This document shows positions 13,524 to 28,600 of a DNA stretch of 64,000 bases, in pieces. Made by a program: the position numbers and the translations under genes. The notes beneath the pieces were generated by a model. The model was given only the letters and a program-made list of their open reading frames with translations, had not been told where the DNA came from and did no database searches. Positions within the stretch are counted from its first letter, which is position 1; each line of letters starts with the position of its first letter. The DNA comes from Scatophagus argus (Eukaryota; Chordata; Actinopteri; Scatophagidae), in the NCBI RefSeq assembly GCF_020382885.2, contig NC_058511.1, positions 6,293,501 through 6,357,500 of the forward strand. Direction: 5' to 3'.

Positions 13524-16115
13524 TCACTCGAACAGCAGGTCTTCGTCCGTCTCCTCCGTCAACATGTTAGCGGGCTCTGCAATGGGACCCAGCTTGGCCA
13601 AGCGGGCCGCAATCTCCAGTTCCGTCCTTTCCCTGAGCTGCTTCTTCTTCTCTTGGATCTTTTTCAGCCTGGAAGAGGAGAACATTTGCATTGCAAAAAC
13701 AAACAGCTGTGGTCATGACAGTGCAAATTTAAAAAAGCGGGACTGGGAAAATGTTTCCACCTGTAAAACTCCTCTCGTTCCCTCTCATCCAGTTCTGTGA
13801 TGATGTAGGTGAGGGTGCGATCGATCCGGGGGATAATCACTGCAAAGTAGGATAAAGGTGAGCTACAATAACAGGCTTTGTCTTTAATTCCATGGGAAAA
13901 AAGGCAGAAATTGTGCAGGTGTGAATATACCATGCTCAATAGCGTTCACACGGCGGTTGGTAATCTTTATGGCTTCATCCAGTGTGACAAACGATGTCTA
14001 TAGACAGAATGTGGGCAAATTACACACATAAATTTGACTAGTATTTCCTTGGAAAGCACATCGTCAATCACAAGTTCCGGTAGTAAAACAAATATTCAAA
14101 AATACAAAATAAAGACAATAAAAAAGGAGTCATAATGAAGAATGGCCCCTTTCAGAGTCTGTAATCAATCACTTTAACTGTCAGATAAAAGTAGTAAAGT
14201 AAAAGTGCAATATTTCCCTCCAAATTGCAGTGGAGTAGAAGTATAAAGTAGTATAAAATGGAAACATTGCTTGGTAAATGATAAAACTACTGTGAATAAA
14301 CCTGAATAGAATTGTAACAGTGCCCCCTACCTGTAGGGAGGCCAACTCCACCAGCAGCTCAACAGCTCTGGCGTAATTCCTCTTCAACCTAGAGAGCTGC
14401 TCTCCTCCTCTGGCCAGACCAGTCAGCTCATAACCTGAAAGACACAGCGAGGGTGAGAAGTCAGTGCTGTCCTTCAGCAGTGTACAAAAAAAAAAATTAA
14501 CTTCATCAAAACTTGACTTACTGTCCCCGCCTTCTTGGTAGTGCTCAAAAACTGGGAGGGTGACACCTTAAAGAAATAAAAATACACATCTAAGAGTCTG
14601 ACTTATCAGCAGTGATTGTAAATGTAAATAGGTTGTTTTATTTTAGTTTTTAGGCTAACCTGCCACATTGTCTTTCTTGGCTCGGACCTTCACTTGGGCT
14701 TTGTTGACATTCTGGATTACAGTTGTGCTGTGGACAGAAATACAGATGGGAGTTACGGATGCATCTGTAGCAAACACAACACCACATTACGTGATCTTTC
14801 TCTGATCCTGACCTGAAGTCTCCAGCTGCAAATTTTGCTTCAGCAAGAGAGAAAGCTGCCTCTCTCATCACCTCTCCCATCTTAGTCTTAGTCTGAGGAA
14901 AAGAGATAAGAGGACAAAGTCCACCTTTTAGTAAACCAGTCAGAGTTATTAAAGAAAACAAAGCATGGAGAACAAAGCCGATTATCAGTCCTTTTTAAGT
15001 TACCTCAATAATTTTGCGGAGGATCTGGCGGAAGCGCATGGAGAGAGCATCGGATTTCTTCTTGAGCAGGTTGCGGCCGGTCTGAGCGCCTTTCAGCCGA
15101 GCCTTCATGATGGTCTGAGCCCTGCGAGCCCAAACAAATCAAACACATTTTGAATGCTTTGCTTTAAGAATATGCTTTTCAAATATTTTCAGAGGTGATC
15201 CACAGAAGTCACTTTTTCAAAATTATAATTACAGATGAAATAATAATTTCCTAGCTGCCTGCCTCTTCATCTTCTTCTTCTTTTTTTTAAATGTAGCTAT
15301 CATAACCCCCTAGCAGGCAGTCATTGTTTGTCTAACATGCCCCCTCTGCCTCCTCTTTGTTCTCCTTTTTTTTCTTTTGGTCACATTTGTGGCAGAAACA
15401 GGACATTAAGACTGGTTATCTTATCTGTGTGTTTTCTTGCTAGCTTTCAAGCAGCCATAATTTCTTCACTTGCAAGACTGACTAACAACTGAGATGTGTT
15501 CTGTGCTGTCATATCACGGTTGGTAAGTCACACATTACATTCATCTGGCAGACGATTTTTGTGACAATAAATATACTTAAGGCCAGTATCACAGCTTGGT
15601 AACAATTTAGTGTCGGTGCCCTTGAACATTACACACAATGGTTTGCATGACTGAATAAAAACTGTAAAATGATTAGATCTTACAGACAACAGATGAAACT
15701 CTACTGCTCAGTGGATAATCAAATTAAATAAGGTTAAAGCCAAAACTTTTGCTGTCTGGAGGCCAGTAAGCTTCAGACACAATCAGACTTACAGCTCATT
15801 CTGCGATCAAATTTGAAACATCACATGACAAATGAAGGACTCTTCCTCTTTTACACAGTAACCTGGCACTGATATAAACTATATTTAGAGTTGAATCATA
15901 CTGCAGAACAAGAATGCGCTCGTTTGGTGTGACATTAAACGAACTTTCCATCAGATACATGCAGGACATTATCAATCAGAGAGATCTGAGAGCAATACGT
16001 CAAGAAACGGCTTTATAATAGCTTACTAAGAAGCTACAATGGGTTAGCAACTAGCTAGCAAACAAGCTGCTTACATTCGAGAGGGGAATATGTCGATCCT
16101 GTCTTTTCCAGACAT
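13524..16115 (-). CDS. atp6v1d: V-type proton ATPase subunit D
   Basis: Nine exons on the minus strand: 16075-16115 (ATG at 16115), 15004-15121, 14813-14892, 14660-14727, 14522-14566, 14331-14434, 13931-13997, 13761-13839 and 13524-13668 (TGA). They total 747 bases, or 248 aa; the mammalian protein is 247 aa. The start reads [14 protein letters not shown] and the end reads ETDEDLLFE. The body contains [19 protein letters not shown] and [17 protein letters not shown], both typical of the family. Subunit D is the coiled-coil central rotor shaft of the V1 sector; together with F it couples ATP hydrolysis to proton pumping in endosomes, lysosomes and synaptic vesicles. The C-terminal exon is the most divergent part, as expected for its tail. 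The gene is head-to-head with eif2s1, so the two probably share a promoter. All splice phases agree, so this is an intact gene. Confidence 0.97.
14171..14290. repeat. Dispersed fish repeat fragment, copy 1
   Basis: This AT-rich stretch is full of AGTAAAGTAAAAGT- and GGAGTAGAAGTATAAAGTA-type words. It aligns by eye with the reverse complement of 20123-20240. I know this as a common interspersed element of percomorph genomes but cannot name the family. It sits in an intron of atp6v1d next to the exon starting at 14331. Confidence 0.6.
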
Positions 16116-16440
16116 CTTCTCGTCCTTTGGTCGATTATTGCGGTCTTCTGTTTACTTCCGTTTATTAAAATTGACACTGTAGCGTTAACTTTTATTCTAC
16201 TCTATTTACCTATGTGTGTAATACAAAAAAAACGACGTTTTACGCGCAGGATTAGAAGCACAGACCGAGCTGATGTTCGTGATCTTGTACGACTCTCCGT
16301 CCGTGATGATCAGCTGGCCTCTGGTCATGTGACTGGATGGAAAGCGCTGTGCACATGCGCGTGGCGAAAAGCCCTGACGATCTTTTCCGGGTCGAGAAAT
16401 TAGCACATCCATGAATGTGAGCTAGCGGGCCCGAATTGTT
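16116..16440. promoter_or_regulatory. Shared promoter region of atp6v1d (-) and eif2s1 (+)
   Basis: The atp6v1d start codon (16115, minus) and the inferred eif2s1 first exon (ending 16534, plus) are only about 400 bases apart. The interval is richer in CpG than its surroundings (for example the stretch 16240-16400) and has no clear TATA box. GCTAAC/TTAGC words flank it on both sides (about 16040-16070 and 16590-16680). The bidirectional-promoter role is inferred from geometry and composition. Confidence 0.6.
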
Positions 16441-16534
16441 CACTTAAAAAGTCTCCGAAGACGATATAATCGGACATTTAAACACTTCCAGCACAGAACT
16501 TCCCCGTGTATCGTTCTGTAACCATATGACACAG
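16440..16534 (+). other. Inferred non-coding first exon of eif2s1
   Basis: A consensus donor (ACAG followed by GTGAGT) ends at 16534. The next exon begins at 17356, two bases before the eif2s1 ATG. The 5' boundary is a guess because no cap site is visible. The exon carries an ATG close to its end (ATGACACAG), which could open a short upstream frame. Confidence 0.45.
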
Positions 16535-17207
16535 GTGAGTTTTTATTAGTAAAGCAGAAGTTTACCGGGGTAGTGGTTAACACACGGGGCTGCTAGCTGC
16601 TTAGCTAACCGCTATCTTCCACTCCTGTGCATGTGCCGCATGTGAGTTGGAAACCGGGTTATTAGCTTGGAAGCTAACGGATATTTAAGTGACTTTATCT
16701 CCTAAGATAAATTCTCGTCGTGTGGTATTTAGATTTTGTTGCTGGCTAATGTCGCTGTTAGTGCGCTGCATACATTGAAAGGGAGGTATGTGTTGTTTCT
16801 GTTTATGTCAGTTTTCCTTCTTAAATGAAACAGTGACGGGGTTCTTATTTGTCTGCATTGCATCATCCCACAAACAGTCAAAAATGTGAAATAAAACCAG
16901 CAGGGTCCACGCTCCCACTTCACTTAACGCCGCTTCGTCTCCCTGCTGTCGTTTTGGGAATGTTTGACCTGCGGATGTGGGGAAACAGAATTAACAATGT
17001 GTCATTCAAATGGATTTGGACTGTAGGCTGAATATTTGCTGGGTGTTTGTAATATTTTACCCAACCCATTCATAAGGATTGACTAAATATCAGAAACATC
17101 TGTCAGTATAGCACAATGCAATTTAACAGCACCGCAAAGCCCCAGAGATGTCTGTAAATGAATTACTACCTTTCTAAAACAGCTGTGAAATGTGCTAATT
17201 TTTTTAA

Positions 17208-20819
<3,612 letters not shown>

Positions 20820-21356
20820 AGTCTGTCCAGGGGTGGCGGTGGAAGGGGGAGGGGCATCCAAGGAGATATGTGGACTGACCTGGCCTCAGTCAGTCAGTCA
20901 GTCCAACAGATGTTAACTTTCACATTGCAAACATTAACTGGTGTTAATAGTTCATTGGCAAACATCCCAGAGTGTTGATTGAGGGTCTGTTTCAGGAGAT
21001 GGCATCACAAAAAAAAGCTGTCTTCTTATCCAGACATGGACACAAGAAAAGTTAAAATACAAATTAAACATCAGTATAGTTTCTATTTTCAAGTACACCA
21101 ATTTGAATAAACAATAACTCCAAAACAGCTGTTTACAAGCAGTGGCCTTCACTTACCTCTTGCTTTAAGAGCCCAGTGTGTTCAGTATCCATGGCGCTTC
21201 ATCTCTGGCTGGTCACTGGATGCGATTGGTTAAAGAGGAAAACGCGTAAGCTCGTCCGTCTCAACACCAGTCACCTGTGAGTTTGTGTGCTGTTTTCTCT
21301 TCTAATTAAAGGGTTTTTACTGGCAAGACCTTTTCTTGCTTAGCTCACATGGCATC

Positions 21357-21362
21357 AATAAA
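21357..21362 (+). terminator. Candidate polyadenylation signal of eif2s1
   Basis: Canonical AATAAA 538 bases past the eif2s1 stop codon, followed by a GT-rich stretch (TGCGTCTTTGTCGGCTGCTG) that fits a downstream element. Confidence 0.65.
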
Positions 21363-21384
21363 GTTCTGGAAGGTTTGATCTCAT

Positions 21385-21845
21385 TGCGTCTTTGTCGGCT
21401 GCTGTGGGGAACCTTCAAGGATTCCTTTGTCACTTGTTTTAAGCACCAAACAAGGCAAATATGAAGGATTTAGTTACACTTAAGTCTGTTTTGTTACTCT
21501 ATAAAGCTTTGTTTACAGCTCAGGTGCATATTAATAGCTAGTATGAAGAAAGCTGAAATTTATAATTGTAAAAACCTCAACCGGTGGTAATCCATTTCTA
21601 AAGCCATTTACGTGAATAAATTTATCATACTAAAAATAATTACGCTTTTCTACTGTGTACTAAGTGAGGTTACATTTTGTTTGCAATTTAAAAGTGTAGT
21701 CTTGTTACAGTTCAGTAAAGAACCTGCAGTTAGCTGCTAGCAGGTTGCAAATGATCACTACAAAGGAACAAAGGAGTTCAAAAATGTCTTCTTACAGAAA
21801 ACCACTCGTGTGGTGAGAAAATTACCGGTTCACAAACCTATATTA
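21385..21845. other. Convergent intergenic gap between eif2s1 and rbm25
   Basis: About 460 bases of AT-rich DNA lie between the inferred 3' ends of the two tail-to-tail genes. I see no reading frame with coding character, no RNA gene and no recognised repeat. Confidence 0.5.
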
Positions 21846-21859
21846 AAAAAAAAATCAAC

Positions 21860-21865
21860 TTTATT
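21860..21865 (-). terminator. Candidate polyadenylation signal of rbm25
   Basis: TTTATT on the + strand (AATAAA on minus) lies about 810 bases past the rbm25 stop codon, just before the poly(A)-like run at 21845-21854. Usage is inferred. Confidence 0.5.
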
Positions 21866-22672
21866 CAAATGTTCACCAATACAAAAACAAATGGAGAGTA
21901 TCCTCACGACTTCATTAATTTTTTTCCCGTTCTCAGCTCATTTTCCTATAGTGGTTATGACGTATGTGCTTTTACCACCCAGGATGTCCTGTGACAGACA
22001 TTTCAAACGACATCTAGGTGCTTTCTGAGATGGTCTGAGGACAAGAGCATGCCAACACGTTTATCAGGAATGTGATAAGGAAAAACTGTAACTTGACAGA
22101 AATAAACTGCAGTTGTGTCCAAAATCCCCAATAAATAACCCTGTAAATAATATTGCATCCTTGTTGTCGTTACCAGTTTGCGTACTCAAAAGTTTTTTGT
22201 CCACTTAAGCCACATTCAACTGCAAGCCAGATTTCACACCTTTAGAGACTTAAAAGTTCATGAAGCCAGTAAAATCTCACAGACAAGGTAAGTGTGTGTC
22301 TGTGGGGCCTGAAAACAAAGGTATGGGACCAACTGACCTGGCAACACAACAATGGTCCTGGGTGTCTGTCAGCAGTTTCCTCTGAGAATGATTTCACCAG
22401 TAATAATGACATACGATATATACACAAAAGCACACCGATACAGTCAGCACCTGCAAACAGAGAAGGGAGGCGAGTTTTGCCTGAGTCTGATTGGGGGGGG
22501 CACATGACCAGAAGATCAGGTGCAAATGTGAGAATGACAAGAGTCTGCAGTTACAGACTGTACTGGTGTGTAGAAGTCGCTTTGTTAGGGGTGAAACGTT
22601 TGCGCTACGCTATTACAGGATGTATGGAAGGGGAAAAAAAACCCATTTATCTTCATTCAGTGGTTGTTTCTC

Positions 22673-25600
22673 TTATTTGACCAGTCCGATCTTCTTAGCT
22701 TCAGTTTCATAGATGAGTAACCTCCACATCTTCACTATGAAGACCTCAGCTTCTTCGTCGAGCACCTGAAGCAAGAGCAAAAGGAAAGTTTACAGCGTTA
22801 GAAGTTCAGATGAAAGCGACACTGCACCGTGTCACCATGACGCCACCCATGAACTGCAGCGTCCCTCACATCCTGTCATCTCTTCATTATCGCTGTCTAA
22901 TCGTGGCAAAAACGCCCACAAAAGAGAGACAATGGCAAATCTGGGGGTTACGACTTATTTTTGAAGGCTGGGCTAACCAACTACCTAACACTACCCAGCA
23001 TAGTTCTATTCATCTGAATTTGTAATCTGAGGCCAAGGAGGTTTCTATGCAGCTTGATGTGATGATGGCCATCAAGTACATCATCGTGTGTGTGACTGTT
23101 GGATCAATCATTTGACTGACAGAATTTAAATAGAGAGAATGTTATATGACCTGACTGCAGTAAAAAATGGATCATCACCAGAGCAGCAGTCAATATGAAC
23201 ATAACATGAAGGCAGCAAACAGCATGGGGGCTTATTTATTCTTTACGTTACTCACCATGGCAACATCATCCAAGATACTCTGTGGCATACTGTGAGCCAT
23301 GACCTGGAAAAGACAAAAACATCGCAATCATTTCACATTTCACTTCACCTCCAAGTCTGAAGGAAGTCAAACATACAGATTATCACATGATCGATACCTT
23401 GGAGCAGACAAAGTCCACTAAGGTCGGCTCTTCCTCTCCGATATACTCAATAATCTTTTTATTGATCCAGGGCCGAACACGTCGCTCCATTAACGTCTAA
23501 AAATGATAAGAGATGAAAGCAAGGGTTTTTTTAACCAGCACGTACATGAGAAAAATCAAGATGTAGAGGTGAAGAGATCACTCCACATGATTCTGCAAGA
23601 AATGCGACTGCTCAGAGGTCAGCAAGTTTGTGAATACACTCATTGTGATCTTTTGATAAATCCTGAAGTCCAACTTTGTAAAACACAATGTCCCTGGTTA
23701 GCCCTCTGCTTAAAACAAGCTGAAATGACAATGAAACGTTAGACATTTTCCCCTCCCTCCTCACCGTGTCAACCATAGACCAGTCCAGTGGGTATGAGAA
23801 CAGCTCGGGCTTCGCTGTGGGAATCTTTTCTATCAGACTCTTGATGTGTTTACGTTTCTCCTCGGTGTTGGCTCCCTTGATGCTGGACAGCCCGGCGCCG
23901 TCCACCCCGAGACTTTTGTCATCATCGTAATCCAAGGGCACCAGCTTCCTCTTGCGAGGCTGTTCGTCAGCCTCTTCGTCATCAAACTTGTCGAAGACGC
24001 TGTCCACGGGCAGCTTCTTCCTCTTACCTGCGTTGGGTTGACTGGGACTTCCTGTGGCACCTGCAGGGAAGACAAGGAACTTTATGAATACGCTTTTAAA
24101 GTTTAGTCCTGCAGCCGGAATTACTCGTCTACTTGTTACGGAGTGTACGAATCCTAAGAAAGCCATTCAAAATCGTTTAATATTTGACAGTATGTTTCAA
24201 TAAAGAAAAACATATTAATGGAAGCAGAATGCTTGAATTAGTAATTCACCCTCAGATATGTTAGTTATATCTCATGAAACATTCGTCACGATCCAGGGAT
24301 CTTTTTTGTGTGCTCCACGTTAGAGTGAGGACACACTTCGTCCAGACTCACCCAGTTTGAGACTGAGGCCGATCTTGGGCCGGTGTTCCTCCTGCGGCAG
24401 GGCGTCAGGGGGTGAGTTTTCGTGGGGAATGATGATGCCGCAAGGTGACTCGTCCCCGGGGGTGTTGGGGGACGCATTGCCACTGGCCGATGACACTGAG
24501 GGTGCTGCTGTGATGGGACGCATCGTGGGCTTCAAGCACGGCTTCACATCGGGGTTATCTTCATCGTTGTCATAGTCCTCTTCCTCACCCTCCTCCACCT
24601 CATCGTCTGAGTGGGCGGGCCGCGAGCGGGCCTCTGGTCTGTCCTGGTCCTGTCGGCGGTCCCGGTGGTCTCGTGAGCCCCTGTGGCGTTCCCGCTCATC
24701 CTCGGGCTCCGGCTCCTGGATGATTGGAGGTTGTCTCAGACGCTCCTCCTCTTCCTCCTCCATCTGGACCAATAAGAGGCAGATAAGCAGAAGATTTGCA
24801 ACCAATCACAGTGTTTTACAGAGAAGAAGGTCAACAGACAATGAAAGCCGGACACCACAGATGTGCAGAGATTCAGAGAGAGGGACTCGAATGATAAAGT
24901 GACCTTCACAAAGACAACAGACAGAACGCCCACACACTACAAATATACAGGCAAACACGCACACATCATCATTACAGACAAGCATACCCTGCGTAGCTCT
25001 GCGTCTGGGTTTGGATGTCCCTCGTCTAACAGCCTCTGTCTGATCTCCTCCAGCTCCTCCTTCTCTCTCTTCCTGTCACGCTCGTCTGCCTCCATCTCCT
25101 TCTCTCGGTCTCTGAGTCGCTTCTGCAGCGCACTGCCCCTAGGGGTCACACCAAAAATAACAGCCTTCAGAACAATAGCCAGAGCAGCAGAATTGCATCT
25201 GCTACAAGTCAGATGTGGGTCACGCAGCATAAATCTACATTTTTGCATGTTTAGGTGTGACATACCTCCAGCGTCTCACATGTTTGTTTAAAATACACAC
25301 ATTTGCAAATTAAAGCTACTGAAAGGCTGTACATCAGATGCAAATTCTATTTACTCATGTGTGCATTTATTTTATTTAATCTTATTTTTATTTTATTTAC
25401 TTGGTCCAAGTAAAGGACATTGTAGCATATTTTCTTATGTTGCTCACCTGTAGAATTTGGGGTCATCTCTGTCATCATCATAATCTTCAAGAAACTCTTT
25501 CAGCCGTTTGCCCTCTTTCACCTGAAGACACATAAATCAATGCTGAAACATCAGGATAACAAATCTACTTTCAAACTTAAATAATAAAAAAAACAATTAA

Positions 25601-28600
25601 AAACACAGGAACACATAAAAGGCACCATCTTGGCAACACAATAACATCTGATGATGTTTTTGCAGGTTTAAGATAAAAACCAGGTAATATTCTGGCTTGT
25701 TAAATTAAGACAACGTGTACTGCAAGCATTCAGAGTAAAGCAGAACACCTCAGACATCATCAGCACTCATTCACTGCTCTCACCATTTCTCGTCGACGCT
25801 CATCTTCCCTCTCGGACTCCTTGGCGTAGTCCCGTCCCTTCTTCCTCTCCCTGAGCTCCCAGTTTTTCAGACGCTGTAGTCACAACAGTATCAGGTAAGT
25901 CAGAATCAAATATGATCACTTTCCATTACAGCAAGCTGAATAAATACTGTTATTTTAATACAAGTGCTCCTGTGATAACAAAACACAGAAATGTGATGTT
26001 TTATGATTTTCAAGATAACATATGGACATAGTCTACAATTAATTGTTCATTTTAATTTTATCTCGGGTATGTACATTTAAACTTCTAGGAGCACTGACTC
26101 TCTATATAATTAGACACTCAGTAGCTTGCTCTATAGTAAGCACACTTAAGAATTATCATTTTGCACCATTACCGAGAGCTGTCAAACTGTCCAACAGCAA
26201 TTTTTGGATCTATAAAACTGGGGAATTGTTAACAAAAAAGTAGTGTGCACGCTGTACTTTTTATAAAATTCCATTCTGTCAATGTTTGAGTGCTGTACAT
26301 ATCAGAGAGTAAATATAGCACACTGACAAGGAGTGATTTCAGACACAGCTCAGATATCCTCCACGCATTCCCCACCTCCTGATAGGCTGCTTCCTTGTCT
26401 CTGAGTTTCCTCTCCAGTTTCCGGCGTTCATATGCCTCCTCTTCATCCTCTTGGTCTCGTTTCTTTTCTCTGTCTCGGTCTCGACTCACCTCCCTACAAA
26501 AACAAATGGTAACATTATCCTTAAATCTAAAATGTAATCAGTAAACATAAGTGTAAAGTTTAAGTAGTACATTAAACAATGGGGGAAGACATCAACAATG
26601 CAGGGTGTGCATATACCAACAAGGTCCAGAGAAGAGCGTCAATCAGCCTAGCCATAATAAAGTGAAAACACCTGTGTGTTTGTGTAAGGGCTTTCAGCAG
26701 CTGCAGAAAGCTTTTACTCGACATACATTTGCAATTGTGGGTTCATTCTGTTGTTAATTCAAACAGTGGTCCTACAACGCTTGCATCAAATTATAACATT
26801 TATGGCACTGTGACATTTTCCAGCAATCAGTTTGTCTCCCAGCTTTGACGTGACCGAGTTAAATCTGTGCCATGAGGTTTGCTTTCCCCTTCACCTGGAT
26901 CGGCTGCGGTCTGCGCTCTTGTCGCGGCTTCTGTCTCTGTCCCAGTCTCGGTCTCGATCCTTCTCTCTGGTCCTGCGGTCGCGGTCTTTGTCTCTCTCCC
27001 GTTCTCGCTCTCTTTCCCTCTCCCGTTCCCTCTCTCGTTCCTTCTCCCTCTCGCGGTCCCGCCGCTCTCTTTCCCGTTCCCGCTCTTTTTCGCGCTCCCT
27101 CCGCTCCCGTTCAAACTCCAGCCGCTCCTTCTCCCTCTTGTCCTTCTCCTCCTCTAGTTTCTGCAGAGCAAAACACAGAGAGGTTCAGCCGATGCCACAC
27201 ACCATCCGGCGAGTCTTTGCAGGCAATTTGCTACTGAGCACAGACAAGTGGTTTCCAGATCTTAAAAGGGGTTTTGTACAGGAACATGCCCTACACTAAT
27301 CAGTGCACAGCTTTTAAGACAAGCTGGAATCCTAACTGTGAAACCTGGAAAGATCAAAAGGTTCTCTCTCACAGAGAGACATCCTCATCATTCATCAAAA
27401 GCAAGATGATGTACTTTGCTGTTTCAAACTTGCAGTATAACCTACAGTTTAGCGTGAATATAGCTGGAAACCACTTCAATGGTCAAAAAGATCTGTGAAA
27501 CATATCCAACTTGAGGCATTCATAATGAGAAAAAGGCGCTGCAAAAGACAATGCTTTTTCTCTCCTTAAGAGTCCTCCTCTCAGAACAAGGAAAACAAGA
27601 ACAGAAAACAGGCGTCAGTCTTTTGGTGAACTAGTTGTTGTGACTTACAGGTGTTGAACTACGGACTCAGCCCTTCGCTGCCCCTACAAGCCTTTTAAGT
27701 TAGGCCTGGGAGGAAAGCAGGTCACACGGTATACAAGGGAAAAACGTTATGGGATTCTGTCTTTCTTATTCATCATAATCATCATCATTATCAACAACAA
27801 CCTTTAATGCAATGGGTAACATGGCATTCGGTAAAGTGCTAAATCAAAAAATGAACATCAGTAACATTTCTGCACAGATAAATGAAATTGTAGAAACAGT
27901 CTTACCCCTGCAGTAGTCTTCAGCAGCTCTTCATGACTCAGTACTCACACACACACATACACACAGGCACCTGAAATTTGCCTTTATGGGTATTACACAC
28001 AAGGCTTTAAGTGTAATGTGGCAACATTCATCGTTAAAGCAGACACAGAATTAGAGTACTAAACACAAAATTATTGAGTAATGTGCACTGAGTGCAACAG
28101 TAGCATTAAACCTATTTCATGTAAATTGCTGAATTACAAGCCGCACCCGCAGCTGCATATGACTTGTGGGTTCATATGCACACACAGGCAGTCAGCTGGT
28201 TTTCAGCCAGAAATACAGAAAAGCCTTTGGTGTAATGCAAGTCAAGAGAAGAAAACACATGACATGTGAAAGAGGATGGCAAGTGTTAACAATACCGTAA
28301 TTTCCAAACGTATTTGACTGATCATTACTAAAACTGTGATTCCAATAAAAGTTAGACCATTGTGTAAAGTAAAACAGAATGTAATCAAAGCTCCATGAAG
28401 TTGAGGTATATTATCTTAGTGCCGCTTTCAATGGAGTATATGTAAAAGGACTAAATTATCACATTCTGTTTCATATTCCACACAGTCTGAATCTTTTAGG
28501 AATCAGGGCTGTATTGTTTATGTGCCTTTAGTCGAAGACAAGTCATGTCAGGTGTTCAGTTTTGACCTTGTTTTGCTTTCATGTACTTTCACTTACCTGT

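Noticed and set aside
24357-24575. Plus-strand open frames lying over rbm25 exons
   Set aside because: They are antisense shadows of GC-rich coding exons; the minus-strand frame carries the conserved protein and splice sites.
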